64,000 nt of DNA. Origin: Allokutzneria multivorans (lineage in GTDB: Bacteria > Actinomycetota > Actinomycetes > Mycobacteriales > Pseudonocardiaceae). The notes below the pieces were generated by a model that saw only the letters and a list, made by a program, of their open reading frames with translations, was not told the origin of the DNA and searched no databases. The translations under genes and the position numbers were made by a program. Location of the stretch: assembly GCF_039537405.1 (NCBI RefSeq), contig NZ_BAABAL010000019.1, forward strand, positions 558,001 through 622,000. Direction: 5' to 3'. Below are positions 31,947 to 40,650 of the stretch, in pieces (position 1 is the first letter of the stretch; the number at the start of each line of letters is the position of its first letter).

Positions 31947-32789
31947 ATGAATCGGCGAGTGGCCGTGGTGACCGACTCCACCGCTTCGCTTCCCCCGGAG
32001 CTGGCGCGGCGCCTGGGCATCACAGTGGTGCAACTGCAACTCCAGGTCGGCGACACCGCCACCGACGAGGCACGAGTGCCCACGGCAGAGCTGGTCTCCG
32101 CAATGCGCGCGCGGGAGCAGATCACGACCGCCCCGCCACCGGCCGCCGCGTTCTTCTGGACCTACCAGAACGCCGCAGCGGCCGGAGTGGAAGCGGTGGT
32201 GTCGATCCACCTGTCCACCGAGCTGTCCCAGACCTGCGCAACCGCGCGCGAGGCCGCAGGGCACACGCGAGTACCGGTGCACGTCATCGACTCGCGAGCG
32301 TGCGGGATGGTCGTGGGCTTCGCGGCGATCGCGGCCGCCGAAGCGGCGATGGCGGGCGCGGGCCCGCGCGAGGTCCTCGACATCGTCAACCACAGGCTTG
32401 GCAACGCCAGCTCGCTCATCTACGTGGACACATTGGAGTTTCTGCGCCGCGGCGGCCGGATCAGCGCCGCACAGGCGGTCATCGGCTCGGCGCTGTCCAT
32501 CAAGCCCCTGCTCGCGCTCAACGAAGGCCGAATCGAGCCCTTAGAGCGCGTGCGCGGTACCGAGCGCGCGATCTCCCGCTTGGCCGCGCTCGCCGCACTG
32601 CACACATCAGGTCGGCCAGTTGACGTGGCAGTTGAGCACTTCGCATCGCGCGAGCGCGCGGAAGAGCTGATCGAGCGCCTGCGCGAGGAGATCCCCCTAG
32701 GACACGAGTTCCTGCTCGCGGAGACCAGCGCGATCATCGGGGCGCATACAGGCCCCGGGGCGCTCGGCGTCAGCATCTCTCCCTGCTGA
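31947..32789 (+). CDS. DegV-family fatty-acid-binding protein
   Basis: A 280-residue DegV protein, the family of bacterial fatty-acid-binding proteins that present fatty acids to kinases (FakB in firmicutes). It has VVTDSTASLPPELARRLGI at the N-terminus and LEFLRRGGRISAAQAVIGS near residue 165. ATG at 31947. The stop codon (32787-32789) is where the palindrome upstream of the MGLP operon begins. Its location before a lipopolysaccharide operon that binds fatty acids in mycobacteria is suggestive. Confidence 0.9.
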   Translation: MNRRVAVVTDSTASLPPELARRLGITVVQLQLQVGDTATDEARVPTAELVSAMRAREQITTAPPPAAAFFWTYQNAAAAGVEAVVSIHLSTELSQTCATAREAAGHTRVPVHVIDSRACGMVVGFAAIAAAEAAMAGAGPREVLDIVNHRLGNASSLIYVDTLEFLRRGGRISAAQAVIGSALSIKPLLALNEGRIEPLERVRGTERAISRLAALAALHTSGRPVDVAVEHFASRERAEELIERLREEIPLGHEFLLAETSAIIGAHTGPGALGVSISPC

Positions 32790-32808
32790 CACTACTGGCC
32801 GGTAGTGT
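32789..32808. promoter_or_regulatory. Near-perfect 20-bp palindrome before the MGLP operon
   Basis: ACACTACTGG is mirrored by CCGGTAGTGT with one mismatch. The inner 14 bases (32792-32805) share CTAC-YG-NN-CGGTAG with the site before echA at 43613. It ends six bases before the methyltransferase start. Confidence 0.6.
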
Positions 32809-32814
32809 GCGTGC

Positions 32815-33567
32815 GTGACGCGTGAGCTTGAGCCCCTGCCGCTGACCGGCGAACGCACTGTTCCAGGTGTACTTGAAGAGAATTATTGGTTCAGACGGCA
32901 CGAGATCGCGTATCTCGCCCTCCTGGAACACTGCGCGGGCGCGCGCGTGCTGGAGGCGGGCTGCGGCGAGGGCTACGGCGCACGCGTCATCGCCGACGTC
33001 GCCGACCGCGTCATCGCGCTGGACTACGACGAGCTGACCTCCGCGCACGTGGCGACGGCCTATCCCGAGGTCGTCGCGCTGCGCGGCAACCTGGCCAGCC
33101 TGCCGCTCGCTTCGTCCACAGTGGACGTCGTGGTCAACTTCCAGGTCATCGAGCACCTGTGGGACCAGCCCGGATTCCTGCGCGAGTGCCTGCGCGTGCT
33201 CCGTCCCGGCGGGCGACTGCTGATCAGCACGCCGAACCGGATCACCTTCTCCCCTGGCCGCGACACACCCCTGAATCCCTTTCACACCAGGGAACTCGCG
33301 CCGTCCGAGCTGGACTCGCTGCTCACCGAGGCGGGCTTCGTGACGGAGCGGCTGCTCGGCCTGCACCACGGCCCGCGCCTGCGTTCGCTGGAGACGGCTT
33401 ATGAAGGCTCGATCATCGACGCCCAGGTGCGCGTGGTGCTCGGTGACGGCGTGTGGCCACCGGATCTGTTGCGCGACATCGGTTCCATCACGGCGTCGGA
33501 CTTCGTGCTGACCGACGAAGACCTTGATGTGAGCCTTGACCTCATCGCAGTGGCGGTGCGCCCGTGA
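32815..33567 (+). CDS. SAM-dependent methyltransferase of the methylglucose lipopolysaccharide cluster
   Basis: A 250-residue class I methyltransferase with motif I VLEAGCGEGYG near residue 44 and the downstream GGRLLISTPN region near 138. In mycobacteria the Rv3030 counterpart, next to the same two glucan genes, is implicated in methylating glucose residues of methylglucose lipopolysaccharide. GTG at 32815 is used; a GTG at 32811 is out of frame. The stop overlaps the GH57 start by four bases (GTGA). One iterated palindrome lies at 33114. Confidence 0.87.
   Translation: MTRELEPLPLTGERTVPGVLEENYWFRRHEIAYLALLEHCAGARVLEAGCGEGYGARVIADVADRVIALDYDELTSAHVATAYPEVVALRGNLASLPLASSTVDVVVNFQVIEHLWDQPGFLRECLRVLRPGGRLLISTPNRITFSPGRDTPLNPFHTRELAPSELDSLLTEAGFVTERLLGLHHGPRLRSLETAYEGSIIDAQVRVVLGDGVWPPDLLRDIGSITASDFVLTDEDLDVSLDLIAVAVRP
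33114..33126. repeat. Iterated palindrome GTCCACAGTGGAC
   Basis: Full copy inside the methyltransferase gene, read as Ser-Thr-Val-Asp. Confidence 0.85.
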
Positions 33568-35057
33568 AGCTCGGATCGTTCAGCTTCGTCCTGCACAGCC
33601 ACCTGCCGTGGTTGGCGCACCACGGTTCCTGGCCGGTTGGCGAGGAGTGGCTGCACCAGGCGTGGGCGCACTCGTACCTGCCGATCGTGGACATGCTGCG
33701 TCGTTTCGGCGAAGAAGGGCGCAGCGACGTCCTGACGCTCGGCGTGACGCCGGTTCTGGCCGCGCAGTTGGACGACCCGTACTGCTTGCGGGAATTCCAC
33801 CTGTGGCTCGGAAACTGGCAACTGCGCGCACAGCTCGCCGCAGGCCAGTGGCGCACTGCGGACCCCTTGTTGCGCTCTCTGGCCGCCGACGAGCACCAGC
33901 GCGCTGCCAAGGCGATCGAGGAGTTCGAGTCGCGGTGGCGCCACGGCTTCTCTCCCGTGCTTAGGCCGCTTGTCGACAACGGCGTGATCGAGCTGATCGG
34001 CGGCCCCGCGACGCATCCGTTCCAGCCGTTGCTTGACCCGCGCATCCGCGCCTTCGCCTTACGCACCGGCTTGGCAGACACTCAGCTCCGACTCGGCCAT
34101 ACACCCGAAGGCATTTGGGCTCCGGAGTGCGGCTACGAGCCAGGCATGGAAGACGGTTACGCCGCAGCTGGCGTAAAGCGGTTCCTAGTTGACGGACCGG
34201 CCTTGCACGGCAACACCGCTTTCGGCCGCACAGTGGGTTCTTCCGACGTCGTGTGCTTCGGCCGCGATCTCGAAGTCACTTATCGCGTATGGTCGCCGAA
34301 GGCCGGATATCCCGGCGATGCGGCTTATAAAGATTTCCACACCTACGATCATCCCTCTGGTCTAAAGCCGTCGCGCGTGACCGGCAAGCAGGTATCTCCA
34401 GAGGACAAGAAACCGTACGACCCTGAGTTGGCGGCACAAACGGTCCAGAAGCACGCCGAAGACTTCATCGATGTCGTAGTGCGGCGCTTGAAGTCATTGC
34501 GGGACCAGCACGGCAGACCGGCGCACGTTGTCGCCGCGTACGACACGGAGCTTTACGGTCACTGGTGGCACGAAGGCCCCGCGTGGCTTGAGGCCGTTCT
34601 ACGGGGTCTGCCGGAAGCCGGTGTGCACGTGACGACCCTGCGCGGCGCTACGGAAGCAGGGCTCGTCAGTGGTCCGGTGGATCTGCCAGCCTCTTCATGG
34701 GGCTCCGGAAAGGACTGGCGCGTCTGGGACGGCGAAAAGGTCGCCGATCTCGTGTCGTCCGGCGCTGAACTCCAAAAGAAGCTTCTGGCCACGGTCGCGC
34801 CCGGAAGCGTCCGCAGTGCCGCTCAGGACCAGCTCGTGCGTGAAGCACTGCTCGCGTTGTCGAGCGACTGGGCGTTCATGGTGACCAAGGACTCCGCAGC
34901 CGACTACGCGCGCCATCGCGCGCACGTGCACACCGAGCGCTTCGACGAACTGGCACGGCTCATCGGCTACGGAGACGCATTGAAGGCCGAAGAACTGGCT
35001 GCGCGCCTACGACAGCAGGACGGTCCGTTCGGCCATCTCGACGCCAGAGCGCTCTAG
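33564..35057 (+). CDS. GH57 1,4-alpha-glucan branching enzyme
   Basis: A 497-residue family 57 enzyme that transfers alpha-1,4 segments to alpha-1,6 positions. The N-terminal barrel motif is FVLHSHLPWLAHHG, the nucleophile Glu188 lies in GIWAPECGYEPG and the acid Asp327 in AAYDTELYGHWW. The Rv3031 orthologue acts on the glucan core of methylglucose lipopolysaccharide. Starts by GTGA overlap with the upstream methyltransferase and ends by a four-base convergent overlap with a small membrane gene. It is distinct from the GH13 GlgB further on. Confidence 0.92.
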   Translation: MKLGSFSFVLHSHLPWLAHHGSWPVGEEWLHQAWAHSYLPIVDMLRRFGEEGRSDVLTLGVTPVLAAQLDDPYCLREFHLWLGNWQLRAQLAAGQWRTADPLLRSLAADEHQRAAKAIEEFESRWRHGFSPVLRPLVDNGVIELIGGPATHPFQPLLDPRIRAFALRTGLADTQLRLGHTPEGIWAPECGYEPGMEDGYAAAGVKRFLVDGPALHGNTAFGRTVGSSDVVCFGRDLEVTYRVWSPKAGYPGDAAYKDFHTYDHPSGLKPSRVTGKQVSPEDKKPYDPELAAQTVQKHAEDFIDVVVRRLKSLRDQHGRPAHVVAAYDTELYGHWWHEGPAWLEAVLRGLPEAGVHVTTLRGATEAGLVSGPVDLPASSWGSGKDWRVWDGEKVADLVSSGAELQKKLLATVAPGSVRSAAQDQLVREALLALSSDWAFMVTKDSAADYARHRAHVHTERFDELARLIGYGDALKAEELAARLRQQDGPFGHLDARAL

Positions 35058-35245
35058 GAGTCCGACGTTGGCACGATCATGGAGGACTCCGGCCGCACAA
35101 AACCAGGCTCGATCTTCGCCCGGTGGCCTTCAGGGTCGAGAGGGCTGGGCCTCAGCTCACCTCGGGTCTTCTTGGCCTTGCGGTCGAGAAAAGCTGCGAC
35201 GAGCAATCCGACAACGACGATGCCGAGCAGAACGTAGAACCACAT
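35054..35245 (-). CDS. Small single-pass membrane protein
   Basis: A 63-residue protein with one N-terminal membrane helix (WFYVLLGIVVVGLLVAAFL) followed by a basic stretch DRKAKKTRGE and a polar tail. I do not recognise a family. It is convergent with the GH57 gene (35054-35057 shared) and divergent from the GT4 gene. Its placement inside the MGLP gene group suggests an accessory role, but nothing in the sequence demands it. Confidence 0.65.
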   Translation of the reverse strand: MWFYVLLGIVVVGLLVAAFLDRKAKKTRGELRPSPLDPEGHRAKIEPGFVRPESSMIVPTSDS

Positions 35246-35369
35246 GGCGGCGGCCTCCAAGGACTGGTGGTACGCGGACGTTACCCCCGAGTACCGGGCT
35301 GACGCACATTCGAGAACCGCATGTGCCACCGCGCGGGAGCACCGCGCCGACCTGTCAGGATGTCTGAAC

Positions 35370-36626
35370 ATGCGCGTACTGATGTTGTCCTGGGAATACC
35401 CGCCCGTGGTGGTCGGCGGGCTGGGCAGACACGTCCACGCGCTGGCGCGGCAGCTCGCCGCACAGGGGCACGAGGTGGTCGTGCTGTGCCGCCAGCCCTT
35501 CGGTACCGATGCGGAGACCCACCCCACCTCCGACCAGATCGCCGACGGCGTGCGCCTGGTGAGGGTGGCAGAGGACCCGCCGCACCTGAGCTTCGAACAG
35601 GACCTGGTCGCCTGGACGCTGGGCATCGGGCACGCGATGACCAGGGCGGGGCTGCGGCTTTTCGCCGAGTGGCGGCCCGAGGTGGTGCACGCCCACGACT
35701 GGCTCGTCACGCACGCGGCGGTGACGCTGGCCGAGGTCGCGGGCGCCCCGCTGATCGCGACGGTGCACGCCACCGAGGCGGGCCGCTACAACGGCTGGCT
35801 CTCCCAGCCGCTGAACCAGCAGATCCATTCCGTGGAGTGGTGGCTGGCCAACAGCGCGGATTCGGTGATCACTTGCTCCGCCGCGATGCGCGACGAGGCC
35901 GCGGCGCTGTTCGACATCGATCCGGACGCGGTCACGGTGCTGCACAACGGCATCGAGCCGCGCGGCTGGCGCGTCCGGCCCTCCGACATCGAGGCGGCGA
36001 AGCGGCGCTTCTCCCCAGACGGCACCCCGTTCCTGCTGTTCTTCGGGCGGTTGGAGTGGGAGAAGGGCGTGCACGACCTGCTGGCCGCGCTGCCCAGGAT
36101 CCGGCGCAGTCATCCCGGTACGCGCGCGGTGATCGCGGGCAAGGGGACCGGGGCGGACTGGCTCGTCGAGCAGGCGCGCAAGCACCGCGTGCTGCGCTCG
36201 GTGGAGTTCGTCGGCCACCTCTCCGACCGGGACCTCGCCGCGTCCCTGGCCGCCGCCGACGCGGTGGTGCTGCCCAGCCGGTACGAGCCCTTCGGCATCG
36301 TCGCGCTGGAGGCCGCCGCTGCCGGGGCTCCGCTCGTCGCGTCGACTGCGGGGGGTTTGGGTGAGGTTGTACTCGATGGTGTGACTGGATTGTCGTTCCC
36401 GCCCGGTGACATCGACGTTCTGGCCGCCGGGGTGCGGGCCGTTCTTGATGATCCCGCTGCCGCTCGGCGACGGGCCAAGGCTGCCAAGGCCCGGTTGAGC
36501 AGCGATTTCGATTGGGCGAAGATCGCTTTGGGGACCGCTGCGGTGTACGCGGGGGCTCGGCGGGGGCCCGAGAAGGTGCTGGGTCGGCCGAAAATCGCTT
36601 CAGGTAACGCTTTCGGGCGACACTGA
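35370..36626 (+). CDS. GT4 glycosyltransferase, alpha-1,4-glucan synthase of the MGLP cluster
   Basis: A 418-residue family 4 (GT-B) transferase. WEYPPVVVGGLGRHVHALAR near residue 9 and LPSRYEPFGIVALEAAAAG near 310 carry the sugar-nucleotide sites, the latter with the E-x7-E pair. The Rv3032 orthologue elongates methylglucose lipopolysaccharide and also contributes to glycogen in mycobacteria. ATG at 35370. It is separated from the GH57 gene by the opposed small membrane gene, so it has its own promoter. Confidence 0.9.
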   Translation: MRVLMLSWEYPPVVVGGLGRHVHALARQLAAQGHEVVVLCRQPFGTDAETHPTSDQIADGVRLVRVAEDPPHLSFEQDLVAWTLGIGHAMTRAGLRLFAEWRPEVVHAHDWLVTHAAVTLAEVAGAPLIATVHATEAGRYNGWLSQPLNQQIHSVEWWLANSADSVITCSAAMRDEAAALFDIDPDAVTVLHNGIEPRGWRVRPSDIEAAKRRFSPDGTPFLLFFGRLEWEKGVHDLLAALPRIRRSHPGTRAVIAGKGTGADWLVEQARKHRVLRSVEFVGHLSDRDLAASLAAADAVVLPSRYEPFGIVALEAAAAGAPLVASTAGGLGEVVLDGVTGLSFPPGDIDVLAAGVRAVLDDPAAARRRAKAAKARLSSDFDWAKIALGTAAVYAGARRGPEKVLGRPKIASGNAFGRH

Positions 36627-36685
36627 GGTCTGGCGGTCGGCCTTGGTGGAACTGAGTGCGGCGGCGGTGTGCCTACCGTCGGGCC

Positions 36686-37189
36686 ATGGCTATTTCATTG
36701 GATTACCAAGGCGATGTGCAGGCCGGTGACTGCACCTTCGCGGTCCGCGCTCGGATCGGCGATGGCGAGCACGTCGCGATCGAACTGTCCGGAACCGACC
36801 TCGACGGCGACTCCATCGCCACGGGCGAGCTGGTGCTCCCCGCGCACGGGCTCGTCCCCTGCGGGCAGCTGCTGTCCGAGGTGATGGAGGCGCTGTCCCG
36901 ACTGCACGACCCGCGCAAGAACCGAAAACGCGGCGCGCGGGCGGCGACGAACGCCAACGCCCCGTGGGCCGCCGAGCTGGACGTCCAGCTCCGGGAGCAC
37001 TGGCTGGCCGACGGCGTGGACCCGACCGCGGGCACGGTGGTGATCAGCGAGCTGTCCGAGCTCTTCGGCCGCTCCCGCTCGTCGATCCGCGCCCGCCTCG
37101 TGAAGGTCGGCTGCGACCCGGACGTTCCGGGCCGCCGCCTGTCCTCCACCCCCGCGATGTCCACTGTGGACAGTGGCGTCGGTACCTAA
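36686..37189 (+). CDS. Hypothetical protein with C-terminal HTH-like segment
   Basis: A 167-residue cytoplasmic protein. The first 80 residues form alternating strands with acidic turns (GTDLDGDSIATGELVLPA). A basic linker (RKNRKRGARAATNA) precedes a C-terminal region ending VVISELSELFGRSRSSIRARLVKVGCDPD, which resembles a helix-turn-helix with RSRSSIRARL as the recognition helix. It may be a DNA-binding regulator, but no family is recognised. ATG at 36686. An iterated palindrome (TCCACTGTGGA centre) overlaps its 3' end at 37159. Confidence 0.7.
   Translation: MAISLDYQGDVQAGDCTFAVRARIGDGEHVAIELSGTDLDGDSIATGELVLPAHGLVPCGQLLSEVMEALSRLHDPRKNRKRGARAATNANAPWAAELDVQLREHWLADGVDPTAGTVVISELSELFGRSRSSIRARLVKVGCDPDVPGRRLSSTPAMSTVDSGVGT
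37159..37171. repeat. Iterated palindrome GTCCACTGTGGAC
   Basis: Full copy with T at the centre, in the last codons of the HTH-like gene, read as Ser-Thr-Val-Asp. Confidence 0.85.
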
Positions 37190-37386
37190 CTCGCACTCGG
37201 ACAACGCCACGGTGTCAGCTGATTCCGCCGCCGCACCACGTCGACGGCACACCCACGACCGCATCGAACCGCTGAGCAGCGCGCAGGTGCGCGGGCGATT
37301 CCGGCCACGCACCCCGACCGCGTCGCCATGGCCGGCCAGCGAAGGCAACCTGATCACGCGTCCGCTCCGGCGCTCGGGCGAGTTTG

Positions 37387-37399
37387 GTCCACTGTGGAC
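37387..37399. repeat. Iterated palindrome GTCCACTGTGGAC, intergenic copy
   Basis: The one copy of the motif in this window that lies outside any gene, between the HTH-like and lipoprotein genes. It shows the motif is not simply a peptide-coding artefact. Confidence 0.85.
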
Positions 37400-37423
37400 G
37401 ATTGCACGTGGGGGCGTGCCGTT

Positions 37424-37879
37424 TCACTCGCAGACGATGCCGTCGGAGTCGGCGTCGCGGTACCAGCCGTACTCGACGTCGATCCCTCTGCGGTAGGGGC
37501 CGAAGCCCTTGGACTTGGCCTCCTTGCACGTGCCGAACCTCGGGTCGGTGCCCGGCTGCGGAGCGGGCTTCGGCTTGGTGGTGGTGATGACCTTGGGCTT
37601 GGTGGTCGTCTGCTTCGGAGCGGGCGGAGCGGGCGGAGCCGGGGGTGCTGGTGGAGCTGGTGGAGCTGGTGGCACCGTCGTCGTGATCTCCGTCGTGGTC
37701 GTGGTGGTCGTGGTCGTGGGGACCGTCGTGCTCGGCACCGTCGTGAACAGCGCGGCGGAGCTCGTGGTGGTCGTCGGCGCCGGGCCCGCGCTCGGGGCGA
37801 CACCGCAGGCGCCGAGGACCAGGGCGAGCGGCAGCAACAGGAAGGTGGTGCGCATGGCACCGGTTTCGGATGTGCGCAT
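37424..37879 (-). CDS. Lipoprotein with Thr/Pro-rich linker and excalibur calcium-binding domain
   Basis: A 151-residue exported lipoprotein. The signal peptide ends in LVLGAC. A low-complexity region follows (threonine runs, then repeated Ala-Pro-Pro), and the C-terminus is an excalibur domain: GTCKEAKSKGFGPY, GWYRDADSDGIVCE with the DxDxDG calcium loop. ATG at 37879 has GGAG six bases upstream; an internal ATG at 37855 would also leave a complete signal. The Ala-Pro-Pro section is encoded by short GGAGC-type repeats. The calcium loop suggests a cell-surface role near the envelope. Confidence 0.8.
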   Translation of the reverse strand: MRTSETGAMRTTFLLLPLALVLGACGVAPSAGPAPTTTTSSAALFTTVPSTTVPTTTTTTTTTEITTTVPPAPPAPPAPPAPPAPPAPKQTTTKPKVITTTKPKPAPQPGTDPRFGTCKEAKSKGFGPYRRGIDVEYGWYRDADSDGIVCE

Positions 37880-38019
37880 GGCGTGCTCCGACGACTCGTC
37901 CCCGACGTGGCACCGCCATCGGCCGATGACGGAGGAGGCGACGGTATGTCCGATGTGGAGCATTGAGGGAGGGGCGCGCACCCGTCCGCAACGCGCGCGT
38001 GATCGAGGAGAAACCCAGC

Positions 38020-38769
38020 TCAGGAGTTGTCTAGAGCCCTTTGCACGGCTTCGCCGGCCTTGCGGGACATGTCCGCGACGGCGGCCCTGCGCTCGGCGTC
38101 CGCCTCGTAGTCGGCGACGCGGTTGCGGACGACCCTGGCGGGGGCACCGACCGCGATGGCGTGGTCCGGGATGTCTCCGCGCACCACCGCGTGCGCGCCG
38201 AGCACGCAGCCCCGGCCGACGCGGGTGCCGCGCAGGACCGTGACCTTGGTGCCCAGCCAGGTGTCGGGCCCGATGCGCACGGGGGACTTCACGATGCCCT
38301 GGTCCTTGATGGGCCTGGTGATGTCCGCGGTGACGTGGTCGAAGTCGCAGATGTAGACCCAGTCGGCGACCAGGGTGGCGGCGCCCAGCTCGATGTCCAG
38401 GTAGCAGTTGACGGTGTTCTGCCTGCCGAAGACGGCCTTGTCGCCGATGCGCAGCGAGCCCTCGTGACAGCGGATGGCGTTGCCGTCACCGATGTGCACC
38501 CACCGGCCGATCTCCATCCGGCCGTAGCCGGGCTTGCAGTGGATCTCCACGTCGCGGCCGAGGAAGACCATGCCGCGCAGCACGATGTGCGGGTTGGCCA
38601 TCCTGAAGCGCAGCAGCCGCCAGTAGCGGACGAGGTACCACGGCGTCCACGCCTTGTTGCGGATCACCCAGCGCACCGAGGCCAGGGTGAGGAACCTGGC
38701 TTGCTGGGGATCCCGCCGTCGGCCGAGGTCCCACCTGGCCCGCAACGGTGCGCCCCACATGCTGGTCAT
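38020..38769 (-). CDS. Hexapeptide-repeat acyltransferase (MGLP-associated)
   Basis: A 249-residue left-handed beta-helix acyltransferase. The repeats run from about residue 75 to 190 with hexapeptide pattern positions in VVHIGDGNAIRCHEG-type sequence and end GPDTWLGTKVTVLRG. The catalytic His is probably in the FDHVTADITRPI segment. The Rv3034c orthologue has been linked to acylating methylglucose lipopolysaccharide. ATG at 38769 is supported by a GGACGGCGG upstream; an in-frame TTG at 38784 is possible. The nucleoside hydrolase is divergent. Confidence 0.82.
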   Translation of the reverse strand: MTSMWGAPLRARWDLGRRRDPQQARFLTLASVRWVIRNKAWTPWYLVRYWRLLRFRMANPHIVLRGMVFLGRDVEIHCKPGYGRMEIGRWVHIGDGNAIRCHEGSLRIGDKAVFGRQNTVNCYLDIELGAATLVADWVYICDFDHVTADITRPIKDQGIVKSPVRIGPDTWLGTKVTVLRGTRVGRGCVLGAHAVVRGDIPDHAIAVGAPARVVRNRVADYEADAERRAAVADMSRKAGEAVQRALDNS

Positions 38770-38827
38770 CCGCCGTCCCCGCAATCAGGTTCGTTCCTCA
38801 GCGTTGTCAGCGGGCAGGATATGCGGC

Positions 38828-39784
38828 ATGAGCATGCCTCCCGCCGACCGGACCCCGCTCGTCATCGACACCGACCCGGGTATCGACGACGCCGTCGCGC
38901 TGCTGCTGGCCGCGAACAGCCCCGAGGTGGAGCTGCTCGCGGTGACCACGGTGTTCGGCAACGTCGGACCCGAGATCACCTCGGCCAACGCGCTGCGCGT
39001 GCTGCGGCTGGTCGGCCGCGAGGACGTGCCGGTGGCGGCAGGGGCGGACCGGCCGCTCGCGCACGCGATGCTGCACCGCGCGGAGGAGTGGCACGGCGTA
39101 GACGGGCTCGGCGGGCAGTCCGGTCTGCTCCCCGAGGCCGCGCGGTCGGTGGAGCCGGTGGGCGCGGTGGAGCAGCTAGCCAGGGTGCTGCGCGCGGCGG
39201 AGCGGCCGGTGACGATCGCGGCGATCGGGCCGCTGACCAACATCGCGCTGCTGCTGGCGTCCTTCCCCGAGCTCAAGCCGAGGATCGCCAGGGTGGTGGT
39301 CATGGGCGGCGCGTTCGCGGGCGGCAACACCACGGCCACCTCGGAGTTCAACATCTGGAGCGACCCCGAGGCGGCGCGCCGGGTGCTGGCCGAGGAGGAC
39401 GTGCCGGTCACCCTCGTTCCGCTGGACGTGACGCTGCGCTGCTCGGTGGACGGGCCGTGGCTCGCCGAACTGGCCACGGGCGGTGTCGCGGCCACGACGC
39501 TGGCCAAGGTGATGGAGCACTACCGCAATCGCTACCTCGAGTTCTACGGCGAGGACAGCGCGGCGCTGCACGACTCCGTCGCCGTGCTCGAAGCGGTGGC
39601 TCCCGGCACGCTGCGCACCACTTCGCTTCCGGTGGACGTGCTGTGCGACCTCGGCCCGGCGCGAGGTGCGACCATCGCCGATCGCAGGCTCAACGCGCCC
39701 GGCCGCCGCATCGACGTGGCGGTCGACGCGGACTTCGACGGCGTGCGCGCCACCGTCCTCAACCGCCTTCTCGGCCGCTCCTGA
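38828..39784 (+). CDS. Inosine-uridine preferring nucleoside hydrolase
   Basis: A 318-residue enzyme of the calcium-dependent nucleoside hydrolase family, splitting ribonucleosides to base and ribose. The calcium/substrate motif DTDPGIDDAVALLLAA lies near residue 14 and the second site around EFNIWSDPEAA near 175. No signal peptide, so it works on cytoplasmic nucleosides. ATG at 38828; an ATG at 38834 is an alternative. Divergent from the acyltransferase gene. Confidence 0.92.
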   Translation: MSMPPADRTPLVIDTDPGIDDAVALLLAANSPEVELLAVTTVFGNVGPEITSANALRVLRLVGREDVPVAAGADRPLAHAMLHRAEEWHGVDGLGGQSGLLPEAARSVEPVGAVEQLARVLRAAERPVTIAAIGPLTNIALLLASFPELKPRIARVVVMGGAFAGGNTTATSEFNIWSDPEAARRVLAEEDVPVTLVPLDVTLRCSVDGPWLAELATGGVAATTLAKVMEHYRNRYLEFYGEDSAALHDSVAVLEAVAPGTLRTTSLPVDVLCDLGPARGATIADRRLNAPGRRIDVAVDADFDGVRATVLNRLLGRS

Positions 39785-39812
39785 CCCTCCGGCGCGTGGG
39801 CCGGGCGGGCGG

Positions 39813-40562
39813 TCACGGCAGGTAGTACATGGGGTTGGGCAGCTTCACCGTGCGCTCGGCGTGCCCGCCCTCAAGATCGCTGTACTGGTCACCGACGCTG
39901 AGCAGCACGGTCTCCCCTTGGCTCTCCAGGTGCGCGCGCGTTCCGGACTTGTACTGCACGGTGTTGCAGCTCAGTCCGCACGCCAACCACGGGAGCGGCT
40001 TGTCCGACGGCTTGAGGAACAGCGCCTTGGGCTCGGGGAAACCGTTCTTGCGCAACGACTTCACCGTGCCCTCGCGCACGTTCTCCTTGCGCCCGGTGAG
40101 GAAGTAGACGTGCACGCCGCGCTTGCTCGCCCACTGGGTCAGCTCGCGCGTCGGCTCGATCGCCGGGAACTCGCCCGCGTTGATCGCCTTGTCGAAGGCG
40201 GCCTGGTCGAAGCCGAAATCGCGCTCGGCCTCGAAGCCGTAGGTCAGTTCGGAGGTGTCGTCGATGTCGAGCACGATGGCCGGGTTCTTCACGCCGTCGG
40301 CGAGCCTGCGCTCCAGCCAGCGGCGTGCGGAGTTGATCTCATTGGCGGTCTGCTTGGCCCACGCGCTCGTCGCGGAGGCGTGGTGCTTGCCGGCCGAGTC
40401 GAGGTAGTCGCCGTAGTACTGCTTGACGTCGTTCTTCACCTGGCCGATGTTGGCGGGCTCCTTGGGTTTGCCCGCGGCGTCAGCACCGTCCGAAGTGGAG
40501 AGTGCGACGGAACCGACGATCAGCCCTGCTGCGATCACGAGGGCGGCGGTGCGACTGGCCAT
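39813..40562 (-). CDS. Secreted HAD-family (class B-like) acid phosphatase
   Basis: A 249-residue exported phosphatase. A signal peptide of about 27 residues ends Gly-Ala-Asp-Ala-Ala. The HAD motif I VLDIDDTSE has Asp99 and Asp101, motif II is FLTGRKENVRE and motif III/IV contains VLLSVGDQYSDLEGG. The sequence resembles bacterial class B and plant acid phosphatases that scavenge phosphate outside the cell. ATG at 40562 is unambiguous. It is convergent with the nucleoside hydrolase, which could supply nucleotide-derived substrates. Confidence 0.85.
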   Translation of the reverse strand: MASRTAALVIAAGLIVGSVALSTSDGADAAGKPKEPANIGQVKNDVKQYYGDYLDSAGKHHASATSAWAKQTANEINSARRWLERRLADGVKNPAIVLDIDDTSELTYGFEAERDFGFDQAAFDKAINAGEFPAIEPTRELTQWASKRGVHVYFLTGRKENVREGTVKSLRKNGFPEPKALFLKPSDKPLPWLACGLSCNTVQYKSGTRAHLESQGETVLLSVGDQYSDLEGGHAERTVKLPNPMYYLP

Positions 40563-40650
40563 GCGGGAAAGCTAGGCCGCGACACGCGAGCGCTCAACCC
40601 GATACGACCGGCTTGGCGTGTTCCTCCCGGACGGTCCGGTTAGGAAAAGC

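Noticed and set aside
37615..37735. GGAGC and GTGGTC repeats that might suggest a CRISPR or minisatellite
   Set aside because: They are codon repeats for the Ala-Pro-Pro and Thr linker of the lipoprotein; no spacers.
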